From: Schistocerca nitens
Lineage: Eukaryota; Arthropoda; Insecta; Orthoptera; Acrididae
Length of the DNA stretch: 64,000 bases
Direction of reading: 5' to 3'
Assembly: GCF_023898315.1 (NCBI RefSeq)
Contig: NC_064615.1
Location: forward strand, 5,094,501 to 5,158,500
Position numbers and translations under genes: made by a program. Shown here piece after piece: positions 45,420 through 55,489 of this stretch. The notes below the pieces were generated by a model, which was not told where the DNA came from, did not search any database, and was given only the letters and a program-made list of their open reading frames with translations. The number at the start of each line of letters is the position of its first letter. Within the stretch, counting starts at the first letter, position 1.

Positions 45420-46699
45420 TGTGTGCAGTCAGTTCAGGTTGAGAGCTGAGTTATGAATTTTTAACTTAGATTGCTAAAACCTTGTAAAATTTACGATTTC
45501 AGTAGGGTGTAAGACAGGACTTTTATGGACTCAGTTCAGTATTTATCATACAATTGGGCATCTAATAACTGTACTTACATAATGTATAACATGTAAATTA
45601 TGTCTTCCCTTGTACAAAATTTGGTGTAGTAATATTTAATTGTTTAGTAGGAATGTAACATTTTCCGCTCTTTAATGTTCTAGGGTTAACTTGACCGAGT
45701 GACTGAGTGAGTGAGTGAATGAGAGTGGTGTAATGTAAAACATGAGAACTGCTAACGACCTTGACAAAAAGGCTTGATAAAAAAAAATTGTTGCAGTAAG
45801 CACTGAAGATCTTTTGCAATAAAGCGATACGCTTATGGTCTAAATAAGACCCATTACAGTCGCAAAAGACGGTATGTAACTTGTATTACTTGTATAACTG
45901 CGAGTGCTTAAGAAAGGAGGCCTAAAACAAAACAAAAAGAGACAACATATACAGTACATCAATTTCTCCATTGGTGGACCGATAGCAAAAGCATTGAAAC
46001 CGTCGCCAAAATCGGCGGTTGTTTCTATTTTGTAGATGTATTTCTTTAAAGTTATTACACATTACTCTTACAGCATTACTCCCAACCAGCTTGCACAACA
46101 GATATGTCATCCAGAGAGGGTCTCCTGCTTGCTAACTGCGACAGAAAGTCACCTGGCCATGGAATGGCTATGAATTGTGTGTTAATTGTGCTATTAAAAT
46201 CATCGCACGTGCGTAAAGAACCATTTCTTGACGATGAGGACTAGCGTTACACAGTTGCTCGTGGCATTTTATCGGCGACTTTCGTTTCTAGTAAGCTGTC
46301 CAGTTTGTTCTAGAGAGAGTAGAGATAGCTCAGTATAGGCTGCCAATGGTAAACCTTAGGAGTACTGGTCTGCATGCATATAAATGTGGTTTCGTGCTGA
46401 GACGAACCTCCTTAGCTAGTACAAAGAGGTGCACAAATTCTTCTTCCAACGCTGCCTGCCCCTATCTCCTCCGCAGCCACTAAAGGAGCTCAGCCCGTCA
46501 CAACGGAAACAGAAGAGTACATGTGTACTGAAGCACACCGGTCAAGGCAAGGCAACTTGGGTTTCCATACGACTGGCAAGTTGCACGGGACCCCGTTCAA
46601 CCTACTGCACCTGACCACAGGTTGTTCTATTAAGCCATTGTGACTACAGAATAGCCAGGTATATGTTTGCGTACATAGTTTCACTGCTACTTAGTTATC

Positions 46700-47220
46700 T
46701 TAACTGTGGAAGCAGCAAGATGAGACAAACCAAACTTAAGTGAGACTGAGGAGAAATTAAGAATTGGGAAATATACATCAGTCACGAAACAGGACTCAAG
46801 TCCGGCAGGGGAAAAGCTTTCGTGTGTTAGTGACACAGCTTCAGATAAATCGGTAGGTGTCTCATAATGCATTTTTGTGTAAAAAATATACTAACCACCC
46901 ATTCGGAAACCACGAGTACGTTACGATATGTTTGTAAATTTGACCAAAAGTTTCGTCATTCCATAAATATTTTCAAAGAGGACAAGCACTTAGTGGTTGA
47001 AAAACGTGTGTCAGTGTGTGCTAAGGACTTGAGACCATTTAGCAGTACAGAGGAAAACGGCTTTCTAAATTTTGGACAAACATTGCTGGCAATAGAAAAA
47101 AAAAATGGTTCAGTGGATATTAAAAACCACATTTGTGTAGTATGCAACGTAGTGGAAAGAAAAGATAGTATGAAAGAAAAGATTCTCTTTTTCAGACATG
47201 AAGGTTTCACATCAACATAA
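46700..47220 (+). pseudogene. hAT transposase N-terminal fragment (BED-type)
   Basis: A 117-codon frame at 46,867-47,220 contains TTHSETTSTLRYVCK, the end of a BED-type zinc finger, then KRVSVCAKDLRPFSSTEENG and FLNFGQTLLAIEKKNGSVDI, which match the segment after the BED finger in hAT transposases (xxDLRPFxxVxxxGF). Upstream, broken frames may hold the first half of the finger. The catalytic region is absent. It lies antisense to the zinc-finger gene within its intron. A domesticated exon is unlikely because it is truncated. Confidence 0.7.
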
Positions 47221-47664
47221 TGTGAAAAAGAAAGTTCTCGTTTGTTAAAATGAATTTGTGGAAGTTAGAACGAACTATTTTGATCACTTTGAATGAATCC
47301 GGCGAACCCACAACACACATCCTGCAAAAAGTAATTAAAATTGGTATAACTGTGGTCATTTTTGGCTGAAACACATTAAGGTCACAGAAATTAGAGTTCC
47401 AAAACGATACTTTAGTTGGCGTTACACCATAATAGTCATGTTCAGGTTCTTAGGTGCGAAGGATTTCGATTTTCAGCTATGGTTCAGCTTACTACGGAAA
47501 ACTTGTATCAGAGGTAATCTCGATGTTGACAGGACGTTGAACCCTAATCTTCCTTCCTTCATTTCGAAAGACGGTGAAGTTGAAGAGAGAACCGTTCATA
47601 TTCAAATAAATAAGTAAGTCCGAGATTCGCCGAAAAAAGACAAATAAAATCCATCATTTGCTGG

Positions 47665-47819
47665 CCTACGATTCCCGGCGGGGTCAGGGATTTTCTCTGC
47701 CTCGTGATGACTGGGTGTTGTGTGATGTCCTTAGGTTAGTTAGGTTTAGGTAGTTCTAAGTTCTAGGGGACTGATGACCATAGATGTTAAGTCCCATAGT
47801 GCTCAGAGCCATTTGAACC
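47665..47819 (+). mobile_element. SINE copy with a different head
   Basis: The tail half (gtgatgtccttaggttagtt, ctgatgaccatagatgttaa, gctcagagccatttgaac) is the same as in the other locust-type SINEs here. The head (ggcctacgattcccggcggg then tcagggattttctctgcctc) differs from the Leu/Ser-like head at 51,371 and 12,440, and its B-box-like part is a short version. Confidence 0.85.
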
Positions 47820-48332
47820 CAAAATGGCTTTATCTTACACTGAGCGTCGCCTTGTAATAGTCGGGTAGAAAACGACTTTTCACTAACCTCTGAGACCTGC
47901 TGATAACACTATAGTAAAAGCGTACGGAATAAACTGCTACGTAGCGTAGCACAGGGGGAAGATGGGCAGACAAGAAAGATTCCTTTGGCCCGCTTGGTTT
48001 GGGCACAGCTCGTCTCGGATAGGAGTGGAGCGGCCTACCCGTTTTGCTGGCATTGTGCGGCAGCTTCCCTGTTGGCCATCAGGCAAGCATGGGCAGGTTA
48101 AAAGCGGATTATGCACACCTCCGCTACCACACCAGACTCTCTGTTATTACACTCAGAGAAAGTCAAATGCGGTGCTGCAGTGACAGTTATTTTACAGCAC
48201 GATGCAGCTCTGCTTCCTAAAGGCCTTTATGTTAACTGACTCCGTCTGTGGAGGCTCACGGACTCACACAAGCTCTAATGTTTAATTGTAGAGAGAAGTC
48301 TTGGAAAGAAGTGAATAAGATATGAAATTTAC
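47820..48332. other. intronic sequence, nothing recognised
   Basis: The intron between the SINE and the donor site. A 73-codon plus-strand frame at 47,962-48,183 has no domain. Confidence 0.5.
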
Positions 48333-49396
48333 CTGTTCAAGAAGGCCCCTTTGCCTTGAAGCGCACTCCTCAGCAGCGAGTCCACATTGGTGCCACTGTT
48401 GTTGTCGCCAATCTTCCAGTCGTTGTTGTTGTTGGAAGCCGCGGTCTGGCCCGTAGCGCCACCAAACGTTTCGGCGTCGGCGCCGGTCTCCATCATCGGC
48501 GACGACTCGGAGATGTGCTCGTAGCTGTACTGCTGCTGCTGCTGCTCCGTCTTGATGTCGTGGGCCATGGCCTGGTGCGGGCTGAGCGTGCTGGCGTCCC
48601 GGTGGTGGCTGTGCGGCTGGTGCGGGTGGTAGCCGTTGGAGTGGAAGGGCGGGCCGTCGGTGTGCGGCTGCCCGTCGCCGGGCACGATGCTCAGGATGGC
48701 GTCGATGTCGAGCGCCGCCTGCTGCTGCTGCTGCTGCCGCTGCTGGGCGGCCATCTGCCGCAGGCCGGCCTCCGGGGCGCCGCCGGCGGGGGCGGCGGAG
48801 GCGGCGCCGCGGTCGCCCTTGGCGGCCACGGCGGCCGCCTCCGGGGGGCGGTACCACGTGGCGGCGGCGCCGGCCGGCTGCTGCTCGTTGCCGTGCAGCA
48901 CCGTCAGCGTGTAGATGGCGCCGTCCGTGTTGCCGCCCCCGGCCGCCCCCGGCCGGCCGCCGCCCCCGGGCGTGGCCGGCTCCTTGTGGCTGGACGAGCC
49001 CGACGCGTCGCTGTCCTGGCTCCAGCAGTACGTGTTGAGGTCCTCGAAGAAGGCCGTCTCGAGGCGCACCGTCTCCTTGTCGCACTGCGGCGGCGACGAC
49101 CAGAAGCCGTGCTCGGAGAACGCCAGCGCCCCCGGGTCCCCGGCGGCGTTGGCGGCGCCCGCCGCGGACGTCACCACCAGGTGGTTGTTGTTGGCCTCCT
49201 TGAGCTCCTGGAACGCGCTCATCTGGGCGGCGCCGCTGTTGACCGAGGAGTTCTCGATGAATATGCCCATGGACTTCATCAGCGAGCGGTTGAAGGTCAG
49301 CGCGTGCGGCGCGTCGCCCACGTCGGGGGCCACGACGAAATCGAAGAAGTCCGTCTTTGATATGTCTTCCGCTCTGAAAGCCTCTGTGATATCCAT
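48333..49396 (-). CDS. C2H2 zinc-finger protein, first coding exon
   Basis: Residues 1-354 plus two bases of the next codon. The chosen ATG at 49,396 lies in gtgataATGG, and the protein opens with an acidic, well-ordered block (MDITEAFRAEDISKTDFFDF, then LTFNRSLMKSMGIFIENSS). That block reads like a conserved regulatory motif. An in-frame ATG 22 codons upstream (49,462) is less convincing because the extra residues look like UTR translation. The rest is Ala/Gly/Gln/His-rich low complexity with Gln tracts (about 230-245 and 285-289) and a sumoylation-type IKTE at 281-284. It ends at AACAG/GTAAAT. GC content far exceeds the neighbourhood. No named orthologue recognised. Confidence 0.88.
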
Positions 49397-49590
49397 TATC
49401 ACGGGGGGTGGGGTCCTCCAACGAATGTGCGTTCTTGTACACGGAAGACTCTGCAGTGTCAACTCTACTCAGGATTCTCGGTGTCCTCTGCCTGTTATTC
49501 CATAACTCTGCGATGGCTGCAAGCGAGGTGGTGCTGTCTACGTCAGCGGCAAAATGCAGTCACGCCTTTCTCGTTTCATCACGTCTCCAC
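49397..49590 (-). other. 5' UTR part of the first coding exon
   Basis: A strong acceptor (ctgtttgtttcgcag) ends at 49,591 on the minus strand, so the exon likely starts at 49,590 and a non-coding exon lies upstream. The transcription start and promoter were not located. Confidence 0.6.
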
Positions 49591-49935
49591 CTGCGAAACA
49601 AACAGTGAACTGTTATTATTTTTGTTCACCTTATCAAAACTGTTGTGTAATGTAAACACATTATGTCTCGATTTAACGAAAGAGAATAAAAACACACAGA
49701 CTCTATTGCTATGTAATTTAAACAATATAATTAAAAATGTGCGTCATAAAGGAAATAACACGCATTCCATGAAACCGAATACAACTGATGCTCTGAAAAT
49801 AAAAACCAAAGTTTGAAAGCAACTAAAAACAGCATTGTCTAATATCATGATCATTAATAACCATTTCGTTTTAACTGATCAGAGAACTCGGTAATTTAGG
49901 AGTTTATATGTAGTATTAGCAAGCGGTAAAGGGAA
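49591..49935. other. probable 5' UTR intron sequence
   Basis: AT-rich, no coding motif. An open frame on the plus strand (49,427-49,816) partly overlaps the exon as its antisense shadow. Confidence 0.4.
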
Positions 49936-49939
49936 TCAA

Positions 49940-50670
49940 AGAGAAATTTGGAGTAAGAAGAAATACAGACCCTCAGGTTTGGCAATGGCATTGAATTCTG
50001 TCAAAGACAGCAAATGACTTGGAAGAGCAGTTGAACGGATCGTACAGTTTCTTGAAATGAGGATATAAGATGAAAGTGAACAGAAGCAAGACAAGGATAA
50101 TGGAATGCAGTTGAATCGAATCAGGTGATGCTGAGGGAACTACATTAGGAAACGAGACACTTAAAGTAGTAGACAGTTTTTGCTATTTGGGCAGCAAAAT
50201 AGCTGATGATGGCCGAAGTCGAGTGGATAGAAAATGTAGTCTGGCAACGGCAAGAAAGGCGTCTCTGAAGGAGAGAAATTTGTTAACGTCGAATATAGAC
50301 TTGAGCGTTAGGACGTCTTTTCTGAAGAGTAGCCATGAATGGAAGAGTAATATCGGCGATAAACAGTTTAGACAAAAGAGAATAGAAGCTTTTGAAATAC
50401 CGCGCTACAGAAGAATGCTGAATATTAGATGAGTACATAAATAGCTAATGACAGTTATTGAACAGAACTGGAGAGACAAGAAATTTGTGGTACAACCTGA
50501 CTAAAAGAAGGGAACGGTTCATAGGACTATCAGCTCAGTACTGGACGAAGCGTGAGGAGTAAAAATTGTAGAGGGAGACCAAGAGATGAGTGCAGTGAGC
50601 ACAGGGTAGAGAAGCATAAAGGGCTGTATCAGACCAGTCTTTGGACAGATCACAACTACAACAACAACAT
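49940..50670 (+). mobile_element. RTE-like LINE remnant 1
   Basis: Plus-strand frames read post-RT blocks of the insect RTE-type endonuclease-RT: MKVNRSKTRIMECS-like text near 50,070-50,110, VVDSFCYLGSKIADDGRSR-type text at about 50,169-50,225, KASLKERNLLTSNIDLSVRT, then RIEAFEIPRYRRMLNIR at about 50,380-50,430. The 3' end with ggacagatcacaactacaac lies near 50,650-50,670. The endonuclease and the RT catalytic core are missing (5' truncation), with several breaks. Confidence 0.72.
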
Positions 50671-50740
50671 GTCACATAAAGTGAACTATGGAAAGGCGAT
50701 GTAGTTCGTATCTCTCCTTGGAACGCGTGAGCTCATGCGT

Positions 50741-50803
50741 CCCCCCCCCCCCCCCCCAGACACACACACAAGTGCGCACACACACAAACACACACACACA
50801 AAC
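50741..50803. repeat. poly-C then (CA)n tract
   Basis: Seventeen C are followed by interrupted CA repeats. Confidence 0.9.
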
Positions 50804-51358
50804 CAAAAGGCTCAAATGACGCCAGTCTGTAACGTAAAACTATTCGGCATCGTCACCAACACAACAACACCCTAAGAGGAGAACGTCGGTTTCATAAATT
50901 TCGACTCGTCTCAATTAAACATGATGTGAAAAGCTCAGCTGCTACTGCCCTCGTACCAACTACACGATGTTCACTAAATAGACAATTACAAGCACTTTAG
51001 AAACATGACTTCTGCTAATTATTGTTTAGTAATACTAGACTACAGAACTTCAATATCCGAAGCTAGGTTAGTGGAATTAAGAGTTCATTTGATTATCAGT
51101 AGTTTTCACCTTTCGCACACTACGACGTCTTTCTTCGCGGTGTATAAGACCTGTGTGTTAAGTGTATCTGTTGAGTACAGATGACTGAAAAAGATGTGTG
51201 TATAGTGTGATATCATTTTTGTACTCCTTGATAATAAGAGAAGGGAGAGAGTGAAGCCTAGTGTGTCTCGAATAGCATTAAGGAGGTCACCGAACTTAAC
51301 CTCACCATCCTACGAACGTAGCACAGCTGCATCAACAGTGTCACTATGCCCTTCCTCT
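50804..51358. other. no gene recognised
   Basis: AT-rich spacer to the left of the composite SINE. An 82-codon open frame (51,251-51,499) runs into the SINE and is not a gene. Confidence 0.5.
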
Positions 51359-51370
51359 CCATACAACGCG

Positions 51371-52064
51371 GCCGGCCGCGGTGGTCGTGCGGTTCTAGGC
51401 GCTGCAGTCCGGAACCGCGGGACTGCTACGGTCGCAGGTTCGAATCCTGCCTCGGGCATGGATGTGTGTGATGTCCTTAGCTTAGTTAGGTTTAAGTAGT
51501 TCTGATAACAAAATAAGGATTTTTAAAACAATAGTTAGGAGCATTATTACATATGGTTCAGAAGTGTGGACAACAAAATGGCAACTGAAATCAAAATTAT
51601 TAGCCACAGAAATGGATTTCTGGAGACGTTCAGCAAGAATATCAAGACGAGAAAGAATAAGAAATGAAGTAATCAGAGACAAGATGAAATGTAAAAATTC
51701 AATTATTGATTTCATCGAGCACAAACAACTTAAATGGTATGGACACATCAGACGAATGGAACAGGAAAGGCTACCAAAATGCATAATCGACTGGGTACCA
51801 ATTGGAAGAAGAAAAAGGGGACGACCACCTGATACATGGATACAGGGAGTTCAGTCAGCAATGAGGAAGAACAACATTCCTGAAGATTTATGGACAAATA
51901 GAGAAGAGTGGAGAACAGTAATTAGTGACTTACTGTAATCTAGAATAGGTGCTGGAAAAATGTACTCACATTGTAAATCCAGAATAATAATAATAATAAG
52001 TAGTTCTAAGTTCTAGGGGACTGATGACCTAAGATGTTAAGTCCCATAGTGCTCAGAGCCATTT
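51371..52064 (+). mobile_element. full-length SINE interrupted by a LINE tail, with TSD
   Basis: The head gccggccgcggtggtcgtgc carries the A box and ggttcgaatcctgcc the B box of a tRNA-Leu/Ser-like unit. The body and the tail ending gctcagagccattt lie on both sides of an insertion (51,504-51,997). A perfect 12-bp host duplication, ccatacaacgcg, flanks the SINE at 51,359-51,370 and 52,065-52,076. Without the insertion the SINE is about 190 bp, as at 12,246. Confidence 0.95.
51504..51997 (+). mobile_element. 5'-truncated RTE-like LINE tail nested in the SINE
   Basis: A 124-codon open frame (51,564-51,938) reads the post-RT C-terminus: ATEMDFWRRSARISRRERIR, QLKWYGHIRRMEQERLPK and GRRKRGRPPDTWIQGV, common to insect endonuclease-RT (RTE-type) proteins. 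A (TAA)n tail ends at 51,997, and a 10-bp duplication of SINE sequence, aagtagttct, lies at 51,494-51,503 and 51,998-52,007. This insertion is younger than the SINE. Confidence 0.9.
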
Positions 52065-52076
52065 CCATACAACGCG

Positions 52077-55000
52077 AAGGTGTTTGGAGCTTGATTCAGG
52101 ACAGTCCGGCCATCAGGAACTTAATAATAGGGGTCTAATTTTCCGAAATACTTAGTGCAAAGATCACTAAAAGTGGTTGGCTAGAGTTACTTGTGTATTT
52201 CAATTAATAATCATAACAGTGACGATACAACCCAGTCTCAAATGTTCGCATTTAAAGATGTATTATCAAATATGGTGCAAGACCTATGGCCGGTCTGTAG
52301 TCATCTGGACGAACGGCTTACAAAAAGGCGTGTGGGTCTTGGAAACCCAGTTTAGCGCCATTTATTACTACTGAATTTGATTCCGTTGATTTATTTACTC
52401 TTGGAGCCTATCAATTTTACGAGGTCCCATCGGATCTGAGAGGAGGCTTCATTGAATGACATGTTAGCGGCTGGTGCAGGACTCACGGATACTCCAGAAC
52501 GCGTACTGAAGCCGTGCGACCAGACAACATTTTGGATTACAGCAAGTGAGCGCCACGTCGATCAGTTCATGTTTCTGGACGCAGAAGCAATGAATCGACA
52601 GTCGAGTTCACCTTTGCGATTCGGAGATGTTCAATGACAGGTTTCAGTTGTATTTCAGCAATAACAGGAAAACGGTACGTTTACGAACAATAATTCCTGT
52701 TCACAATGACACCTCTTTAGTCCCTAGTAGAAGCTCTTAAACTGCATGTTTGGAACTTCACGAACATCCCAAATTCAACTGGCTCTGACACAGAGAGTTT
52801 TCGGGCTCCGGTCTCGAGGTTCTCAGAATTACTCTTACGTCTGTGGGAAACATCGAAGTTCCTACCTTGATGCGAGGAGACTTGGATCTTAAGTGAATGG
52901 TGCGCGCAGCCATATTAACGTAGCAAGTCTTCTCAGTGCCGAGTGGAACAGCACTTACCTACTGCTGTAGATACGTACATCGGCCCGACAATTCGTTTGA
53001 CATGAGAGGCAGTGAGCAGTGCGCCATCCAAACTTCACGGCTGTGCACATGCTCACCATATTTGGATAGCGGCCAATTAACTGTAGCAGACGGAAAAAGC
53101 CGTACACGCACAAGCAACGCAGCTACTGGTAGAGTGCGTTCTCGCACGTGCATACCCGTGCAAGAAAGCGTGGATGCACCTGTGTTACGAACGCCGTTGC
53201 TGCAGGGTTCTGGGAGCTGCTCTCCCCTTACGAAGCTTCCTTGTGTCCAGGAACGTACATCTACCTACAGCAGAAATGTATCTAGGTGGCATCGTAAGGG
53301 ATACAGAGGCAATCAGAAGGCTGCTGGTCGCATATGGAGGGTTCGAACGCTAGTTGTGGGAGAACTTTAAACCCCAAATTAGGTCGTGCGAGGGTGGAGA
53401 GTCAACAGAATGGTGAGCTAATGCCTTGAGCTACGGCTGTGGCTGATGTAGAGGATACTGACGAGAGATTCGTCTGTCGCCATCTCCAATCCTCGTTTCG
53501 TCAATTGATGCAAGTTTTATGTTGTAAATACCTAGATTCTTTCTTAGCCCCTTTCTTACCAAAATGAGCTGGTATTTAATATACAGTGTAGTAACCTCTT
53601 TACTGAGCAGACCCATTTTTCGGCCGTCCCTGGAAGGCCCTTAGGTCCGTGGCCACTTTGAGGTTTTTCGAGAATAGCAGATTATGTGACGACACCAGTT
53701 TCACCCTCTGAGTTCCATTCATTCTCGACTCATCAACAGCCATCAACCACAAGTCCTCTCTTCCACTCTACTTGTGTAACAGGACATCTACATTAGTATG
53801 AAGACAATGATTATGGTCACGGTGAATAAGTCTACGCCTAGAAATCACCTAGATTTTGAACCAGGCACTCAGGGTTTACTGGCTATCCTCTGCTAAGATT
53901 CGTTCTCTCCTCTGTCGACCTTGCTCGTGGTACTTGAAGCACCCATCACCTTGCTCTCAAATCTGTTTCACGAGGACTGCACAGTGCCGGACTGTACTCC
54001 CACAAGTCCGTGTGATAACTTCTCCAATTCTCACCCGTTTCCATACCAGGTACGGCACTAAACTGCATATAATTTTTCCCTGGTTATTTTCATAAGACTT
54101 GCCCTTTAGGCAACCATTGCGGATTAGACCTTACAAGCTACATAAAAAACGCTAGCCTGACATTTTTGAATGGTTTCCGGGATTTGTATGGAGTCCCACA
54201 TGCCTCCAACATCTATAAGAACAGTTTACATTAACACTGAGCTCAGTGCTACCTAATTAAAATAAGCACGTAACAAAGAAATTATTATTGCGTAATGCAG
54301 TGGAAGTCTGTCAGTGAAAGTACCTACAGCGTTGAGTTTATGCGTCATTTTCGCTGTCTTTTGAGTCACTGTATTCACGCGTGACGTGAAGAGGGCGTTG
54401 AACACTGTGATGAGGCCCAAATGGCGGTGTTATTAAACTAATGCAGGTTCTTTATGACCAAGATTCTAGCCAGTAGCGGCTGCGGATATGGTCAGGAGTA
54501 TGTACTGGGATGTTAAAACTAGTTTCAAGTTGATCACTCATAACAGATACATAAAAGTGTGGTCTCGGCCAGTCGAGAAGAAACGACATCACACGAAGAT
54601 CATCGGCTCCACCACCACCACAATGATCGTCATCAAGCGTCGTGCTCCTCCTCTTTACGTCTCACCCACCATTTTTATTTATCTCCTTCTTATTTTCTTC
54701 TGCCCTTCCACTGTTGTTAGCATTCCTTTTCCTCGCAGTTTTTCTCTCATCTACTTTGTTTTCCCTTTTTTAAACAGGGTTAGGAGAGTTATGCGTTCTT
54801 TTCCGTTACATCACTATTTCTCACTTTGTTCATCTAGGCTACTTTACTTTATCCACATTGAACCAACGTTTCCCTCAACGCTAATCCCATCCTGCTGCAT
54901 AATAAGCGTTTAGTTTCCTGGAAAGCTTGCTTTGCCATAGCAATTATTGATTTTATTTTCACTTGTCTAGTAATCAGTTAGCATGCTTCCCAAATATCAG

Positions 55001-55480
55001 TATTGTACAACCTGTTCTTAGTCGTGATCTCAAATCACCTTAGTTTTCTTTGTTTTGGTTTTCATTCCGTTCCGTTACAATCCTTCGTTAAATGTGGATG
55101 GTGTTATTTGAAGAGCTATCGTTTTATCTCCAAGTAGTAGCATGTCAGTAACAGATCTGACGCAATTGATCTTCCGACCTCTAATGCTTACTCCTTCCGT
55201 CTCTACTTCTAGCGCCTCCAAAGCAATTTATTTCTTTAGATTCCGTCTTTGCATATCCATCGACTGGGGCTCTCAGCTGTATTTTGTTAATCGTACGCTA
55301 GGTAAATCTTCTCTCTTCTGTCTTTAATTTAAGAGAGCCGTATCATTTCATCAATTTTGGCATTATATCAATTTGGTTTTTTTGTGGTTAATCGAAATCC
55401 GCGAATGCCATCCAAACACAGTGACGCTTTGGAGTAGATGGCGTATGCGGATCTCGATTAATCAGAGCACGTGTGTGGAC
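52077..55480. other. unclassified intergenic sequence
   Basis: Mixed composition. The longest open frames are 144 codons (52,936-53,370) and 141 codons (54,488-54,913); neither shows a domain, and the second is low-complexity. The stretch 54,900-55,400 has T-rich coding-strand character like the LINE that follows and could be its decayed 3' extension, but I cannot confirm this. Confidence 0.4.
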
Positions 55481-55489
55481 TTTTTGAAG

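Larger units (their letters stand above)
43071..48332 (-). other. intron of the zinc-finger gene
   Basis: The intron begins GTAAATTTC at 48,332 and ends CCCCTGCAG at 43,071, conforming to GT-AG. It joins the two coding exons in phase. It contains a mariner relic, a (TG)n tract, a hAT fragment and a SINE. Between 44,520 and 46,700 I see no recognised gene; an 87-codon frame at 44,696-44,959 has no known domain. Confidence 0.85.

Noticed and set aside
48356-49505. Plus-strand frames of 334 and 196 codons and a 386-codon alternative minus frame over the first coding exon
   Set aside because: Same GC-rich shadow effect. They are Arg/Val/Ala-rich with no domain, while the chosen frame splices in phase to the finger exon.
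52936-53370. 144-codon plus-strand open frame
   Set aside because: No recognisable domain, no splice or neighbour context, and an overlapping minus-strand frame of similar quality.
54488-54913. 141-codon plus-strand frame with hydrophobic stretches
   Set aside because: It has a pyrimidine-rich low-complexity composition and no family pattern; the hydrophobic residues follow from T-rich codons.
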